Shown: positions 17,101 to 24,772, counted from the stretch's first letter. The stretch is DNA of 64,000 nt from Maricaulis maris_C (GCF_049116555.1 NZ_JAGDYT010000006.1:434001-498000); one strand, 5' to 3'. The notes: generated from the letters alone by a model not told the origin. Made by a program: numbers and translations.

Positions 17101-17374
17101 CGTTCACCACCTCGTAAATGCCATCCTGCCGGATCGCATGATCGCAGAAGGCCCAGGATCTCGGAGTCTCGGTGGCCGGCAGATTGACCGCGGACTTGAA
17201 CCATTGCCGCTCTCGATCGACCAGGGAAACGGCGGCCATTTTGGCCCCCGTTACCGCTGTAACCAGATCAACGATTGCGTCATATTCGGCCTCGGCAGCC
17301 GTATCGAGCAAACCCAAAGCGTGCAGCGCTTCAAGTCGATCTTCCTCGGGAATGTCCGGCATGACGGCACCCAT
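14150..17374 (-). CDS. hybrid sensor histidine kinase, GAF-PAS(4)-HisKA-HATPase-REC
   Basis: A 1074-residue signalling kinase with no visible membrane helix, so probably cytoplasmic. Domain order with rough positions: GAF 25-160, four PAS/PAC modules at about 175-285, 300-410, 430-545 and 565-680, the dimerisation and phosphorylation domain with H702 in NMSHEIRTPLNGV, an HATPase domain with DTGPGI and GGTGLGLAI, and a C-terminal receiver at about 945-1060 with phospho-Asp in VLMDIQMPV. No HPt domain or output regulator is encoded nearby, so the phosphorelay partner lies elsewhere. Start ATG 17374 or ATG 17362; neither has a strong ribosome-binding site. The ligand cannot be read from sequence. 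Confidence 0.93.
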   Translation of the reverse strand: MGAVMPDIPEEDRLEALHALGLLDTAAEAEYDAIVDLVTAVTGAKMAAVSLVDRERQWFKSAVNLPATETPRSWAFCDHAIRQDGIYEVVNALDDPLFAENPLVTGAPHIRGYAGVPIRLASGEKLGTLCAIHDAPLELDQPARDRLVSLARMVENLIRDRIVSREQTRLALVARHTHNSVVISNRTGAIEWANPAFERQTGYALSEMLGRFPGSFLLCANSDRQVVQEMVDAVEAGRECQVELVNRHKNGTEYTVLIELTPITDATGTCTGYMSVQTDITERNRIRDQLSKALLETQSLMNVIREHTVFSVADPNGVIIDVNEAFCQLSGYSAEDVIGRTHQFLQDEGMHPEAFWKDMWATIRAGRPWRGEICNRSRSGEIFWADSIIAPQLNSAGEVERYIFVRFDITERKQTEAGLVESQKRLESLLERLSAVTELGGIGSWEVDLDTMTPIWDAVTRRIHEVDRDYLPDMEHAINFYAPEARDQISQAVEHCVETGEPWDLELPLITAKNRRIWVRAVGRRILADGEAVRLVGSFQDISERREREEELRLISTRLEVALNSSGIGVWDVCPTTNEYHWDEGSRSLFNIPDGAANPSPADWVAGIHPDDRDAVAAGLAEAYKTKTQLKREYRYARPDGSFRHIRSLGVYRERLDAPPILTGVHMDMTADIEQAAALDMARERAESASLAKSEFLANMSHEIRTPLNGVLGMTQILQMTELTSKQASHVETIRNSGQALADLIDDILDISKIESGMIELEKRSFEMRGLVAMVGDIMQLRAKEKQLELDVALSSDVARFVVGDEKRIRQVLINIIGNAIKFTDSGAVSVEIRVGEGDSIDFRVTDTGPGIETENLAAIFDRFAQADNSITRKYGGTGLGLAICHELVSLMGGEIGVDSVVGEGSTFWFTLPLPADHTWVANTAPARSSAVANAGEVGRRVLVVDDVQANLMVIAALLQHNRYDVMTAVNGQEALDMLDANTFDAVLMDIQMPVMAGDEAIRRIRASDASYAGIPIFALTADATRATRELCARIGATGYFTKPLNLPDVLEALRRELAAASPSRSGSEQTRQA

Positions 17375-17420
17375 CGCTGATGTTCATGACAATCGTGCAC
17401 GAGACAATCAGGTGTAATGG

Positions 17421-17460
17421 GCAAGAAAACGTAAAGAACCGCCCTCAGCGGGGCGGCTCT
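17421..17460 (-). terminator. intrinsic terminator after the TonB-like gene
   Basis: On the minus strand a 10-bp stem (AGAGCCGCCC with AGAACCGCCC complement, one G-U pair) and a six-base loop at 17460-17435 are followed by a T-rich tract (TTTACGTTTTC). It lies 27 bases past the stop of the TonB-like gene and fits an intrinsic terminator that also separates it from the hybrid kinase. Confidence 0.7.
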
Positions 17461-17486
17461 TCAATCGGGATGATGGGTGATCAGGA

Positions 17487-17834
17487 TCAGTCGCCGAGGC
17501 GGAATTCCAGCTCACGGGTGTGGCCATCCGTCTGGGCGGCAGCCGGCGCATAACGCCAGGCTTCGATGGCGGAAAGGGCCGCGCGGTCGAAAATGCCCGC
17601 CGGAGTGGATTCGACAACTTCGGCATTGATGACACGGCCTTCAGCGTCGATCGAATAGGACAGACGAACCATGCCCTCAATGCCGCGGCGTTCGGCGCCA
17701 CGCGGATAGTCCGGGGCAACCAGCTCGACCGTCTCGCGGCTCGTCGTGGTATTGGCAGCAGCCGACGCCGTCAGGACGATCGGGGCGGCAATGGCCGAGA
17801 CACAGACTAGGGCGGAAAGGATTTGCTTTTTCAT
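17487..17834 (-). CDS. periplasmic TonB C-terminal domain protein
   Basis: A 115-residue protein made of a signal peptide (MKKQILSALVCVSAIAAPIV, cleavage near ASA) and a single TonB C-terminal domain: PDYPRGAERRGIEGMVRLSY, then DAEGRVINAEVVES and AIEAWRYAPA. Classical TonB has an N-terminal membrane anchor and a Pro-rich spacer; both are missing, so this is a free periplasmic version. It might bind TonB boxes of outer-membrane receptors or act in something unrelated. ATG 17834 is preferred over an upstream GTG because the MKKQ start gives a classic signal sequence. It is a single-gene unit between two hairpins. Confidence 0.8.
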   Translation of the reverse strand: MKKQILSALVCVSAIAAPIVLTASAAANTTTSRETVELVAPDYPRGAERRGIEGMVRLSYSIDAEGRVINAEVVESTPAGIFDRAALSAIEAWRYAPAAAQTDGHTRELEFRLGD

Positions 17835-17925
17835 GGCGCTCACTCGGGGTTGTTGGTTGCGAATACGAGCGGTGATCTAGACCAATGAAATTGCTGCAGG
17901 CTTGCTGGAACCATTAAGATTTGAA

Positions 17926-17956
17926 CGAACCCGGTCATATTGCATGACCGGGCTCG
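17926..17956. terminator. hairpin downstream of the NfeD/stomatin operon
   Basis: A perfect 9-bp stem CCCGGTCAT / ATGACCGGG (17930-17938 and 17944-17952) with a five-base loop, extended by partial pairing, lies 15 bases past the nfeD stop. TCATTTT follows on the plus strand and a weak T-rich stretch on the minus strand, so it could serve as a terminator. Confidence 0.5.
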
Positions 17957-17970
17957 TCATTTTACTACAC

Positions 17971-18435
17971 TTACGAACTAACGCTGAGCACAACACCGTT
18001 CACGGCGCTGACAACCAGGGTCGATCCGGCAACCGGATCCGTTCCGTCGGGCGTTTCCGCCGCCCACTCGCTGTCGCCATATTTGACCCGGCCGCGGCCG
18101 GAGACGAAGTCGCTGACGACCGTCACGCGCTGCCCGACCATCCGCAAGGAGCGGTCGTTCAGGCCCGAGCCGGCGCCGGCCTTCATGGCCGGGCGGACCC
18201 AGCGGTCCCCAACCCATAACAGGCCCAGCGACAGGAGGGCGAAGACCGCCCACTGGATCGGCCAGCTGACACCCAGCATTTCCATCGCGACGAAGCCGGT
18301 CAGAAAGGCCGCGGCAGCGGGCCAGAGCAGGTAGGTCGTGCCGGTGAGCAGTTCGGCGATGAGTATCACGCCGCCGATCGCCCACCACGCCCAGAGATTC
18401 ATGCGGTCAAAGACCGACATCCACAAATCCATCAT
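17971..18435 (-). CDS. NfeD family membrane protein
   Basis: A 154-residue short-form NfeD protein: three membrane helices (about 15-35, 38-55 and 60-78) followed by an OB-fold-type beta domain with GQRVTVVSDFVSGRGRVKYG and GSTLVVSAVNGVVLSV. NfeD proteins are encoded with stomatin/SPFH proteins and are thought to act with them in membrane organisation. That partner is directly upstream. Two adjacent ATGs (18435 and 18432) follow AAGGAGG; the second has better spacing. The upstream stop of the stomatin gene is 25 bases away, so the two are one operon. Confidence 0.88.
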   Translation of the reverse strand: MMDLWMSVFDRMNLWAWWAIGGVILIAELLTGTTYLLWPAAAAFLTGFVAMEMLGVSWPIQWAVFALLSLGLLWVGDRWVRPAMKAGAGSGLNDRSLRMVGQRVTVVSDFVSGRGRVKYGDSEWAAETPDGTDPVAGSTLVVSAVNGVVLSVSS

Positions 18436-18460
18436 GACACCTCCTTCTTGACCATTGGAC

Positions 18461-19399
18461 CTAGACCTTGCGGGTGGCCTCGGAAACGGCGTCATGCGCC
18501 GCCTTGCCCAGTTCGCCAACGCCCGTGATGGTCGACAGGATGTTGGAGAATTCGGCCGGGATGATCACCGTGCGCTGTTGCTCACTGGTGGCCAGCTTGC
18601 CGAAGGCCTCGATGTATTTCTGGCCCAGGAAGTAGTTGATCGCGGACACATCGCCTTTGGAGATGGCGTCCGACACCATCTGGGTTGCGCGGGCCTCGGC
18701 CTCGGCTTCGCGTTCGCGGGCCTCAGCGTCCAGGAAGGCACTCTCCTTGCGGCCCTCGGCCTCGCGGATGGCGGCTTCCTTCTCGCCCTCGGCGCGCAGG
18801 ATGGCGGACTGCTTGGCGCCTTCCGCTTCCAGGATTTCGGCCCGCTTGAGGCGCTCGGCCTTCATCTGCCGGGCCATCGCCTCGGTGATGTCGACCGGCG
18901 GCGACAGGTCGCGGATCTCCATCCGGGTCACCTTGGCACCCCAGGGATTGGTCGCGGCATCGATCACCCCCAGCAAGCGGGCATTGATTTCGTCACGCTT
19001 GGACAGGGTCTCATCGAGGTCCATGGAACCGATCACGGTCCGCACATTGGTCAGCGACAGATTGATGATGGCAAAGTCGAGATTGTCGACCTCATAAGCC
19101 GCCCGCGGCGCGTCCAGCACCTGGATGAAGACAACGGCGTCCACAGAGACGGTCGCATTGTCCTTGGTGATGACGTCCTGATTGGGCACGTCGAGAACAC
19201 GCTCACGCATATTCATCTTGTAGCCCACCGTATCAATGAACGGCACAAGGAAGTGGAGGCCGGGCTTGAGGGTTCGCGTGAAGCGTCCAAAGCGTTCGAC
19301 GGTAAATTCCTTGCCCTGCGGCACTGTCTTGATCACCGAGGCGATGACAAACAATGCCAACAGCAGAAAGACACCAATACCGATCATTCCGAAGTCCAT
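18461..19399 (-). CDS. stomatin-like SPFH/Band 7 membrane protein (QmcA-type)
   Basis: A 312-residue bacterial stomatin homologue. One N-terminal membrane helix (about residues 3-22) precedes the SPFH domain with VPQGKEFTVERFGRFTRTLK and PGLHFLVPFIDTV. A long Ala/Glu/Arg-rich coiled coil from about 175 to 245 (EAEGEKEAAIREAEG-type repeats) mediates oligomerisation in this family, and the C-terminus is hydrophobic-rich. Such proteins form large membrane rings or microdomains together with NfeD and membrane proteases. The downstream NfeD gene matches this pairing. No protease gene is next to it here. Confidence 0.92.
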   Translation of the reverse strand: MDFGMIGIGVFLLLALFVIASVIKTVPQGKEFTVERFGRFTRTLKPGLHFLVPFIDTVGYKMNMRERVLDVPNQDVITKDNATVSVDAVVFIQVLDAPRAAYEVDNLDFAIINLSLTNVRTVIGSMDLDETLSKRDEINARLLGVIDAATNPWGAKVTRMEIRDLSPPVDITEAMARQMKAERLKRAEILEAEGAKQSAILRAEGEKEAAIREAEGRKESAFLDAEAREREAEAEARATQMVSDAISKGDVSAINYFLGQKYIEAFGKLATSEQQRTVIIPAEFSNILSTITGVGELGKAAHDAVSEATRKV

Positions 19400-19446
19400 G
19401 CGAACCCCTCCTTCTTGTTGTTGACCCCTCCCTCACACGAGGAAGG

Positions 19447-19944
19447 TCAGGCAGAAACGCCGTCGAGCTGACCGAGGATGTGGTCGGCCGAAGACACCTT
19501 GAATTCACCCGGCGCCTCGACATTGAGCTCGGCAACCACGCCATCCTTGACCAGGATGGAGAAGCGCTGGGCACGCACGCCCATGCCGAAACCCGTGCCG
19601 TCCATTTCAAGGCCGACCGCCTTGGCAAACTCGCCATTGCCGTCAGCCAGCATGACCACGTCGTCGCCGGCATTCTGGGACTTGGCCCAGGCGTCCATGA
19701 CGAACACATCATTGACCGAGAGACAGGCGATCGTATCGACGCCCTTGGCCTTGATGTCGGTGGCCTTCTCGATAAAGCCCGGCAGATGCTTGGCCGAACA
19801 GGTCGGCGTGAAGGCACCCGGCACCGCGAACAGGGCGACGGTCTTGCCGGCGAACACGTCAGCCGTGCTCAGCTTGTTCGGTCCATCAGCCGTCATGGTC
19901 ATGAAGCTGGCTTCGGGAAGGCGATCTCCGACCGAGATGGTCAT
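19447..19944 (-). CDS. peroxiredoxin, Prx5/AhpE-like (glutaredoxin-type) family
   Basis: A 165-residue thiol peroxidase of the Prx5 class that reduces hydrogen peroxide and organic peroxides, usually with glutaredoxin or glutathione. The peroxidatic cysteine is in PGAFTPTCSAKHLPGF, the family motif, and a conserved VNDVFVMDAWAK segment follows. ATG 19944 is chosen because AGGAG sits seven bases before it; the frame is open further upstream without a ribosome-binding site. It stands alone between the stomatin gene and the divergent yqgE. Glutathione is probably made through the gshA at 37.4 kb. Confidence 0.94.
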   Translation of the reverse strand: MTISVGDRLPEASFMTMTADGPNKLSTADVFAGKTVALFAVPGAFTPTCSAKHLPGFIEKATDIKAKGVDTIACLSVNDVFVMDAWAKSQNAGDDVVMLADGNGEFAKAVGLEMDGTGFGMGVRAQRFSILVKDGVVAELNVEAPGEFKVSSADHILGQLDGVSA

Positions 19945-20033
19945 GGCATTTCTCCTGTTGATCAGTATGGGCGGTATTCCGCACGGCAAGATAGCGGGAA
20001 CCCGGCTGGACGCATCCCCCTTTTGGGAGGAAC

Positions 20034-20630
20034 ATGTCAGCCATGAGACCCGGACGTTCGACAGATGTGGACGAGACCTTCCTCGGCGGCAAGCTTTTGA
20101 TCGCGACGCCGAGCATCGGAGATCCGCGCTTTGACCGCACCGTCATCCTTATGTGCGATCACGGACCTGAACACGCAATGGGGATCATCCTCAACAAGCC
20201 CGCCGATGACCTGCGCCTGCCCGAGCTGTTCGAGCAGTTGGGGGTGGCCGGCTCGCACCCCACTCCGGACAAGCCGGTGCTGATGGGCGGGCCGGTTGAT
20301 CAGGATCGCGGCTTCGTTGTGCACACCCGCGACTACTCGACCGGGGACGCGACCCTGCCCGTCAACGCGCGAATCGGGCTGACCGCGACCAAGGATGTGC
20401 TCGAGGCCATGGCATCAGCATCGCCGCCGCGCCGCAGCCTGCTGGCGCTGGGTTATGCCGGCTGGGGTGCCGGTCAGCTGGAACACGAACTCGCCGCCAA
20501 TGCCTGGCTGGTGGCGGAACTGGACGAAGACCTTGTCTTCGACACGGATGACGCGGACAAATGGCCGCGGGCGCTGGACCTTCTCGGTGTCAGCCCCGAA
20601 CATCTTTCCGCCCTGTCGGGCCACGCCTGA
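20034..20630 (+). CDS. YqgE/AlgH family protein (DUF179)
   Basis: A 198-residue protein of the UPF0301 family. The N-terminal FLGGKLLIATPSIGDPRFDR and HGPEHAMGIILNKP, and GYAGWGAGQLEHELAANAWL in the C-terminal part, are diagnostic. The biochemical role is not settled; AlgH has been linked to alginate regulation in Pseudomonas. GGAGG stands very close to ATG 20034 and about 12 bases from ATG 20043, so either could be the start. It is followed 21 bases later by the thioesterase gene on the same strand. Confidence 0.93.
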   Translation: MSAMRPGRSTDVDETFLGGKLLIATPSIGDPRFDRTVILMCDHGPEHAMGIILNKPADDLRLPELFEQLGVAGSHPTPDKPVLMGGPVDQDRGFVVHTRDYSTGDATLPVNARIGLTATKDVLEAMASASPPRRSLLALGYAGWGAGQLEHELAANAWLVAELDEDLVFDTDDADKWPRALDLLGVSPEHLSALSGHA

Positions 20631-20651
20631 CATCCCGAGAACGGATCCCCC

Positions 20652-21074
20652 ATGGCACCGCATATTGTCGAGGACGGCGAGTTCGCCGGTTGGCGTATCT
20701 GGCCTGACGACCCGTTCGAACAGACGGTCGGTCCCTTTTTCATGCGGATTGGCGCGGACGGGCCGGAAATGGCCTTCCGCGCGCAGCGCCACCACCTCAA
20801 TGGCATGGGTGCGGTCCATGGCGGCTGCCTGATGAGTTTTGCTGATTTCGCGCTGTTCGGAATTGCCCATGAGGAGCTCAAACCCTCCGGCTATGGCGTC
20901 ACTATCGCCTTTACCTCGGAGTTTATTTCGGGTGCGAAAGAAGGCGCGCTGATGGAAGCGCGGGGCGAGGTCCTGCGCGCCGGCGGCTCACTTATTTTCG
21001 TACGCGGCCTGATCACCGGCGATGATGTCCCGGTGCTCAACTTCTCCGGTACGATCAAGCGCCTGCGGGCCTGA
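20652..21074 (+). CDS. PaaI-type hotdog-fold thioesterase
   Basis: A 140-residue acyl-CoA thioesterase-like protein. The hotdog signature HHLNGMGAVHGGCLMSFADF is visible, with HGG as the active-site region, and the second strand pair VTIAFTSEFISGA follows. The likely substrate is an acyl- or aryl-CoA, not identifiable here. Length is typical. It follows yqgE closely and its last 20 bases overlap the end of the convergent EAL-domain gene. Confidence 0.9.
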   Translation: MAPHIVEDGEFAGWRIWPDDPFEQTVGPFFMRIGADGPEMAFRAQRHHLNGMGAVHGGCLMSFADFALFGIAHEELKPSGYGVTIAFTSEFISGAKEGALMEARGEVLRAGGSLIFVRGLITGDDVPVLNFSGTIKRLRA

Positions 21075-22191
21075 ACCGCCCCTCCATGCCACCGATCAAT
21101 GCCTGCTCGGCCGCATCCGGCGACAGGGCACCGGCATAGCGATAGCCCTGGGCATACTGGCAGCCCATCGCGGCAAGCCGCTCGGCCGCCGCGACATTCT
21201 CGACGCCCTCGGCCACGACTTTCATGCCGAAATGCGTGGCCAGCTGGATCACTGATTTGACCACTGTGCCGGCCGCTTCGTCACCGGCCATGGCCCGGAC
21301 GAAATAGCGATCGATCTTGACCACATCGAAAGGCAGCATGTCGAGCCGCGCCAACGAGGAATAGCCGGTACCGAAATCGTCCAGCGCCAGCGACACCCCG
21401 CCCTGCGCCAACCTTTGCATCGCCGCCGCTGCCATATCGGGGTCCTGCATGATCTCGGTCTCGGCAATCTCCAGCTTGAAGGCCCCGGCCGGCAGTTTTG
21501 CGGCCCCGACGCAGTCGAGCAGGTCGGTCACGAATGCCGGATCAACCAGTTCGCTGACCGTCGCATTGGCGGAAATGAAAATGTCAGCCGCCGCGCCATG
21601 GGCGACCCGCCAGGAGGACAGGTCGGCGGCCGCATGACCGCGTACGGTCGTGCTGATCCGATTCAGCAGGTCCAACTCGTCCGCCATGTCCAGAAAGTCA
21701 TCCGGCGACAGGATTCCGACGCCCGGCCGGTCCCAGCGGGCCAGGGCCTCGAAGCCGGCCAGCCGGCCGGTATCCAGCGCAATGATGGGTTGGTACCAGG
21801 CCATGACTTCGCCGGCGGCAACGCCCTTGGCGAGGGCATGCTCTTCGCCGATCCGTCCAGCCAGGTCGCGCGTCGCGCCGGCCGGGGTCATCAGGCCTTC
21901 AAACTGCCCATCGCCGACGCGCCGGCCGAGCAGGCGGACATAGGCCAGACGATTGCCCGCGCCGATCAGGCGAATTCTGAGGTCCAGCGTGTCGCCGTCA
22001 ACCGCAGCGGCAAGCCGCGATTGGTCGGCCGGTCCGAGCCGATCCAGAAAGCCCTGCCAGTCCATTTCTGCCGGGTCGAAACCGAAGGCCGCGGCATCAC
22101 CGGTCAGTCGGACCCGACCGGCGACAAGATCACAGGCAAAGGCCAGCGCACCGGCTGCACGGACGCCGGCTTCATATCCGGTTTCCGTCAT
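21055..22191 (-). CDS. EAL-domain cyclic-di-GMP phosphodiesterase with N-terminal PAS-like domain
   Basis: A 378-residue protein. Residues 1-110 look like a divergent PAS fold; residues about 125-370 form an EAL domain. The catalytic set appears intact: FEALARW (EAL), ISANATVSEL, EIAETEIM, LALDDFGTGYSSL, VKIDRYFV and VVAEGVEN. QGYRYAGAL replaces the usual QGYLF motif. It is therefore probably an active c-di-GMP phosphodiesterase rather than a degenerate receptor. No membrane helix is seen. It starts four bases inside the GNAT gene (ATGA overlap), the last cistron of the oxidase run. The GNAT-EAL coupling suggests cotranscription with the cox tail. Confidence 0.92.
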   Translation of the reverse strand: MTETGYEAGVRAAGALAFACDLVAGRVRLTGDAAAFGFDPAEMDWQGFLDRLGPADQSRLAAAVDGDTLDLRIRLIGAGNRLAYVRLLGRRVGDGQFEGLMTPAGATRDLAGRIGEEHALAKGVAAGEVMAWYQPIIALDTGRLAGFEALARWDRPGVGILSPDDFLDMADELDLLNRISTTVRGHAAADLSSWRVAHGAAADIFISANATVSELVDPAFVTDLLDCVGAAKLPAGAFKLEIAETEIMQDPDMAAAAMQRLAQGGVSLALDDFGTGYSSLARLDMLPFDVVKIDRYFVRAMAGDEAAGTVVKSVIQLATHFGMKVVAEGVENVAAAERLAAMGCQYAQGYRYAGALSPDAAEQALIGGMEGRFRPAGA

Positions 22192-22766
22192 TTGCGGGGA
22201 TCGGTGGACAGAATGGCGAAGCGGTCATGGTCGCGCCACTCACCGGCGATATTGAGGAAGGCGCGCGAGCGGCCTTCCCGCACGAAGCCGACCTGTTCCA
22301 GCAAGGTGCGCGAGGCGGCATTGTTCGGCTGGCACGCAGCCTCGACCCGATGCAGGCGCAACTCGTCAAAGGCAAAGGCCAGAACGCGGCGCACAGCGGC
22401 CCGCGTATGGCCCTTGCGAACATAGGGCGAGCCGATCCAGTAACCGACATCGGCCGATTGCAGCACGCCGCGCCGGACATTGTTCAGATTGCAGGCGCCG
22501 AGCAGGACATCATCGCGGGCACGAACCACAAAGAAGGGATAGCCCAGTCCGGCATCGCGATCGGCCTGATAGCGGTCAATGCGGCGGCGAAACGCCCCCT
22601 TGGACAATTCATCGCTGGTCCAGGCGGGTTCCCAGGGCTCGGTGTGAGCGCGCGAGGCGCTGCGCAGCTTGGCCCAGCCTTCGTAATCGGAAAGCGTCGG
22701 GGCTCGCAGGCGAATGCCCTGACCGGTGAGGGTCTCGTCCCAGGAAGTTTCGCGCCAGACTGCCAA
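22188..22766 (-). CDS. RimJ/RimL-type GNAT N-acetyltransferase
   Basis: A 192-residue acetyltransferase of the RimJ family, which acetylates protein N-termini or small amines. Typical segments are LTGQGIRLRAPTLSDYEGW at the start, IGSPYVRKGHTRAAVRRVL for acetyl-CoA binding, and LHRVEAACQPNNAASRTLLE with GFVREG near the end. Start is ATG 22766. It lies 26 bases after the SURF1 gene and overlaps the EAL gene by four bases. Whether it modifies a ribosomal protein, as RimJ does with S5, cannot be told from the sequence. Confidence 0.9.
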   Translation of the reverse strand: MAVWRETSWDETLTGQGIRLRAPTLSDYEGWAKLRSASRAHTEPWEPAWTSDELSKGAFRRRIDRYQADRDAGLGYPFFVVRARDDVLLGACNLNNVRRGVLQSADVGYWIGSPYVRKGHTRAAVRRVLAFAFDELRLHRVEAACQPNNAASRTLLEQVGFVREGRSRAFLNIAGEWRDHDRFAILSTDPRK

Positions 22767-22792
22767 ATTCCATCTCCGTAGCCGGGCGGATA

Positions 22793-23506
22793 CTAGTCCG
22801 CCTTCTTGTTCTTGTCGCCATCGTGCGATGGCGTTGTAAAGCGCAGCCGACCCCGGCTGACATGCAGGGCGAGATACACCCCGATCAGAGCCAGCGCCAG
22901 ACCATACCAGGTCAGGGCATAGCCCAGATGCTTGGCAGGCGGCGTCCGGCTCAAGGAGGCCGGCATGCCGCTGTCCGAGCGGGCCCAGACCGGCAAGAGG
23001 CTGTCCGGGTCAATCCCGAAGGCCGCCGCCATGGCTGCACGATCATGGCTATACCATGCATTGGTATCCGGATCGTTTCCGGGAGTGAAAAGACCGGGCG
23101 CCGGTGGCGTTTCAATGCGCCAGACCTGCACAGCCGTCTGGGCCTCGCTGCGCAAATCCTCGAAAGCGACTTCCACCATCAAGAAACGCGCCGGGTCGTC
23201 GGGACGGCAGCGCGGCGCCGGCATCAGGGCCAACCGCATCCAGCCAGCCGTCTCACGCAGGGTGTAGAGGCGCAGCGTCTGGCCGCTCAGCGGAACAGGG
23301 CCGGTGACCGGGGCCGAGAAGGCACCCCTGTCGGGTTCACACAGGGCCTCGCGGAAGCCGACCGCCTCACCGCGCGCTTCATAGGCCTCGATCTGCCCGG
23401 CCTTCCAGGACATGCGTTGCATCTGCCAGCCGCCCAGCGTCAGCAGCAGGGCGAGGCTTGCCGCGGTGAACAGGGTGAGCAGTGGAAGCGGCTGGAAACG
23501 GGGCAT
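22793..23506 (-). CDS. SURF1 family cytochrome c oxidase assembly protein
   Basis: A 237-residue Surf1 homologue that helps insert heme a into oxidase subunit I. It has the expected two-helix plan: an N-terminal helix (about 8-28) followed by LGGWQMQRMSWK, and a C-terminal helix (about 195-215) after HLGYALTWYGLALALIGVY, which is the family signature. The region between faces the periplasm. It lies in the oxidase operon, 43 bases after the DUF983 gene. Confidence 0.93.
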   Translation of the reverse strand: MPRFQPLPLLTLFTAASLALLLTLGGWQMQRMSWKAGQIEAYEARGEAVGFREALCEPDRGAFSAPVTGPVPLSGQTLRLYTLRETAGWMRLALMPAPRCRPDDPARFLMVEVAFEDLRSEAQTAVQVWRIETPPAPGLFTPGNDPDTNAWYSHDRAAMAAAFGIDPDSLLPVWARSDSGMPASLSRTPPAKHLGYALTWYGLALALIGVYLALHVSRGRLRFTTPSHDGDKNKKAD

Positions 23507-23549
23507 GGCGGACGGGGTCCATCACCGAAAGGGGCGAGGCGGGCAGGCC

Positions 23550-23909
23550 TCAATTATCCAGCCGGGCCTCCTGGGCGTCGTGCTGGAATTGCAAGGCAAA
23601 GAGCAGGCCCTTGATCGGCCGCAGGGCGGCAATGCAGGCAAGCGGGACGAAAGGCAACTGGAAGATCGCGTGGACCCACCAGGGTGGGCTGAAGGCCGCC
23701 TCGACCAGAAGGAAGAGGACCATTGCCAGGAAGCCGACGATGAAAAGGACGAAGACCGAGGCGCCGTCGCCGACATCGGCACATTCAAAGTCCGCCCCGC
23801 ACACATCACAACGCGGCGCGATCCTGAGCAGTCCGTCAAACATGGCCCCCTCCCCGCATTTCGGGCAGCGCCCCCGGGCGCCCGTCGAAAACGGGGAGGG
23901 TTTTGTCAT
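23550..23909 (-). CDS. DUF983 family membrane protein
   Basis: A 119-residue protein with an N-terminal zinc-ribbon (CPKCGEG and CDVCGADF) and two membrane helices (about 50-70 and 75-95). DUF983 proteins are conserved in alphaproteobacterial cox operons between subunit III and SURF1, as here. A role in oxidase assembly or copper/zinc handling is inferred from this position only. It starts nine bases after ctaE. Confidence 0.92.
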   Translation of the reverse strand: MTKPSPFSTGARGRCPKCGEGAMFDGLLRIAPRCDVCGADFECADVGDGASVFVLFIVGFLAMVLFLLVEAAFSPPWWVHAIFQLPFVPLACIAALRPIKGLLFALQFQHDAQEARLDN

Positions 23910-23917
23910 GCTGTCGG

Positions 23918-24772
23918 TCAGCCTTGGTAGACGACGTAGACGAAGGCGAACAGGAAGAGCCAGACAACGTCAACGAAATGCCAGTACCAGGCCGCGGCTT
24001 CGAGGCCGAAATGCTTCTTCGCGCTCATCTGACCGTTCAGAAGACGGATCAGGCAGACGGCGAGGAAAATGGTACCGATGACGACGTGGGCGCCGTGGAA
24101 GCCGGTCGCCATGAAGAAGGCAGAGCCATAGAGATTGCCGCCATCTGCCATCGAGAAGGCGAAATGGGCTTCCGAATACTCGTAGACCTGAAGGGCCGTG
24201 AAGAACATGCCGAGCGCGACCGTGAAGATCAGGCCGGTAATCGCGCCCTTGCGGTCATCATGCTGAAGCGCGTGGTGTGCCCAGGTCACGGTGGTGCCTG
24301 ACAGCAGCAGGACCAGCGTGTTCATCAACGGGATATGCCAGGGATCGAAGGTTTCCACGCCAGCCGGCGGGAATGTCGCAAGCGCCGGGTCGAGGCGCAC
24401 GTCCGGGAAGATCGCGTACTCGAAGAAGATCCAGAACCAGGCCACGAAGAACATGACTTCCGACGCGATGAACAGGATCATGCCATAGCGCATGCCGATA
24501 TCGACAACGCTCGTATGATCGCCGCGCTGGGATTCCTTGATCATGTCGCCCCACCAGCCGATCATCGTCCAGATGACCACGCCGAAACCGAGGATCAGCC
24601 CACCCCAGGACCCCTCGGCCAGCATGAAGGCCAGCGGATGCTCAGCCGAGACCAGGCCCGCCATATTGCCGACGGCACCAACGGCCAGAAGGAAAGCGCC
24701 CACCGAGCCCACAAACGGCCACGGGCTCGGGTCAACCAGGTGGTAGTCGTGCTTAGCGGCATGCCCAGCCAT
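23918..24772 (-). CDS. ctaE: cytochrome c oxidase subunit III
   Basis: A 284-residue integral membrane protein with seven helices, subunit III of the aa3-type oxidase. MAGHAAKHDYHLVDPSPWPF at the start and WYWHFVDVVWLFLFAFVYV at the end are diagnostic. LASEVMFF-like SEVMFFVAWFW and a GFHGAHVVIGTIFL segment lie between. It follows ctaG by 70 bases and precedes DUF983. It stabilises the subunit I/II core and the proton uptake path. Confidence 0.97.
   Translation of the reverse strand: MAGHAAKHDYHLVDPSPWPFVGSVGAFLLAVGAVGNMAGLVSAEHPLAFMLAEGSWGGLILGFGVVIWTMIGWWGDMIKESQRGDHTSVVDIGMRYGMILFIASEVMFFVAWFWIFFEYAIFPDVRLDPALATFPPAGVETFDPWHIPLMNTLVLLLSGTTVTWAHHALQHDDRKGAITGLIFTVALGMFFTALQVYEYSEAHFAFSMADGGNLYGSAFFMATGFHGAHVVIGTIFLAVCLIRLLNGQMSAKKHFGLEAAAWYWHFVDVVWLFLFAFVYVVYQG

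Noticed and set aside
17921..17960. Possible tRNA arm near GAACGAACCCGG
   Set aside because: The stretch is a simple hairpin after nfeD; no acceptor, D or anticodon arm can be drawn around it.
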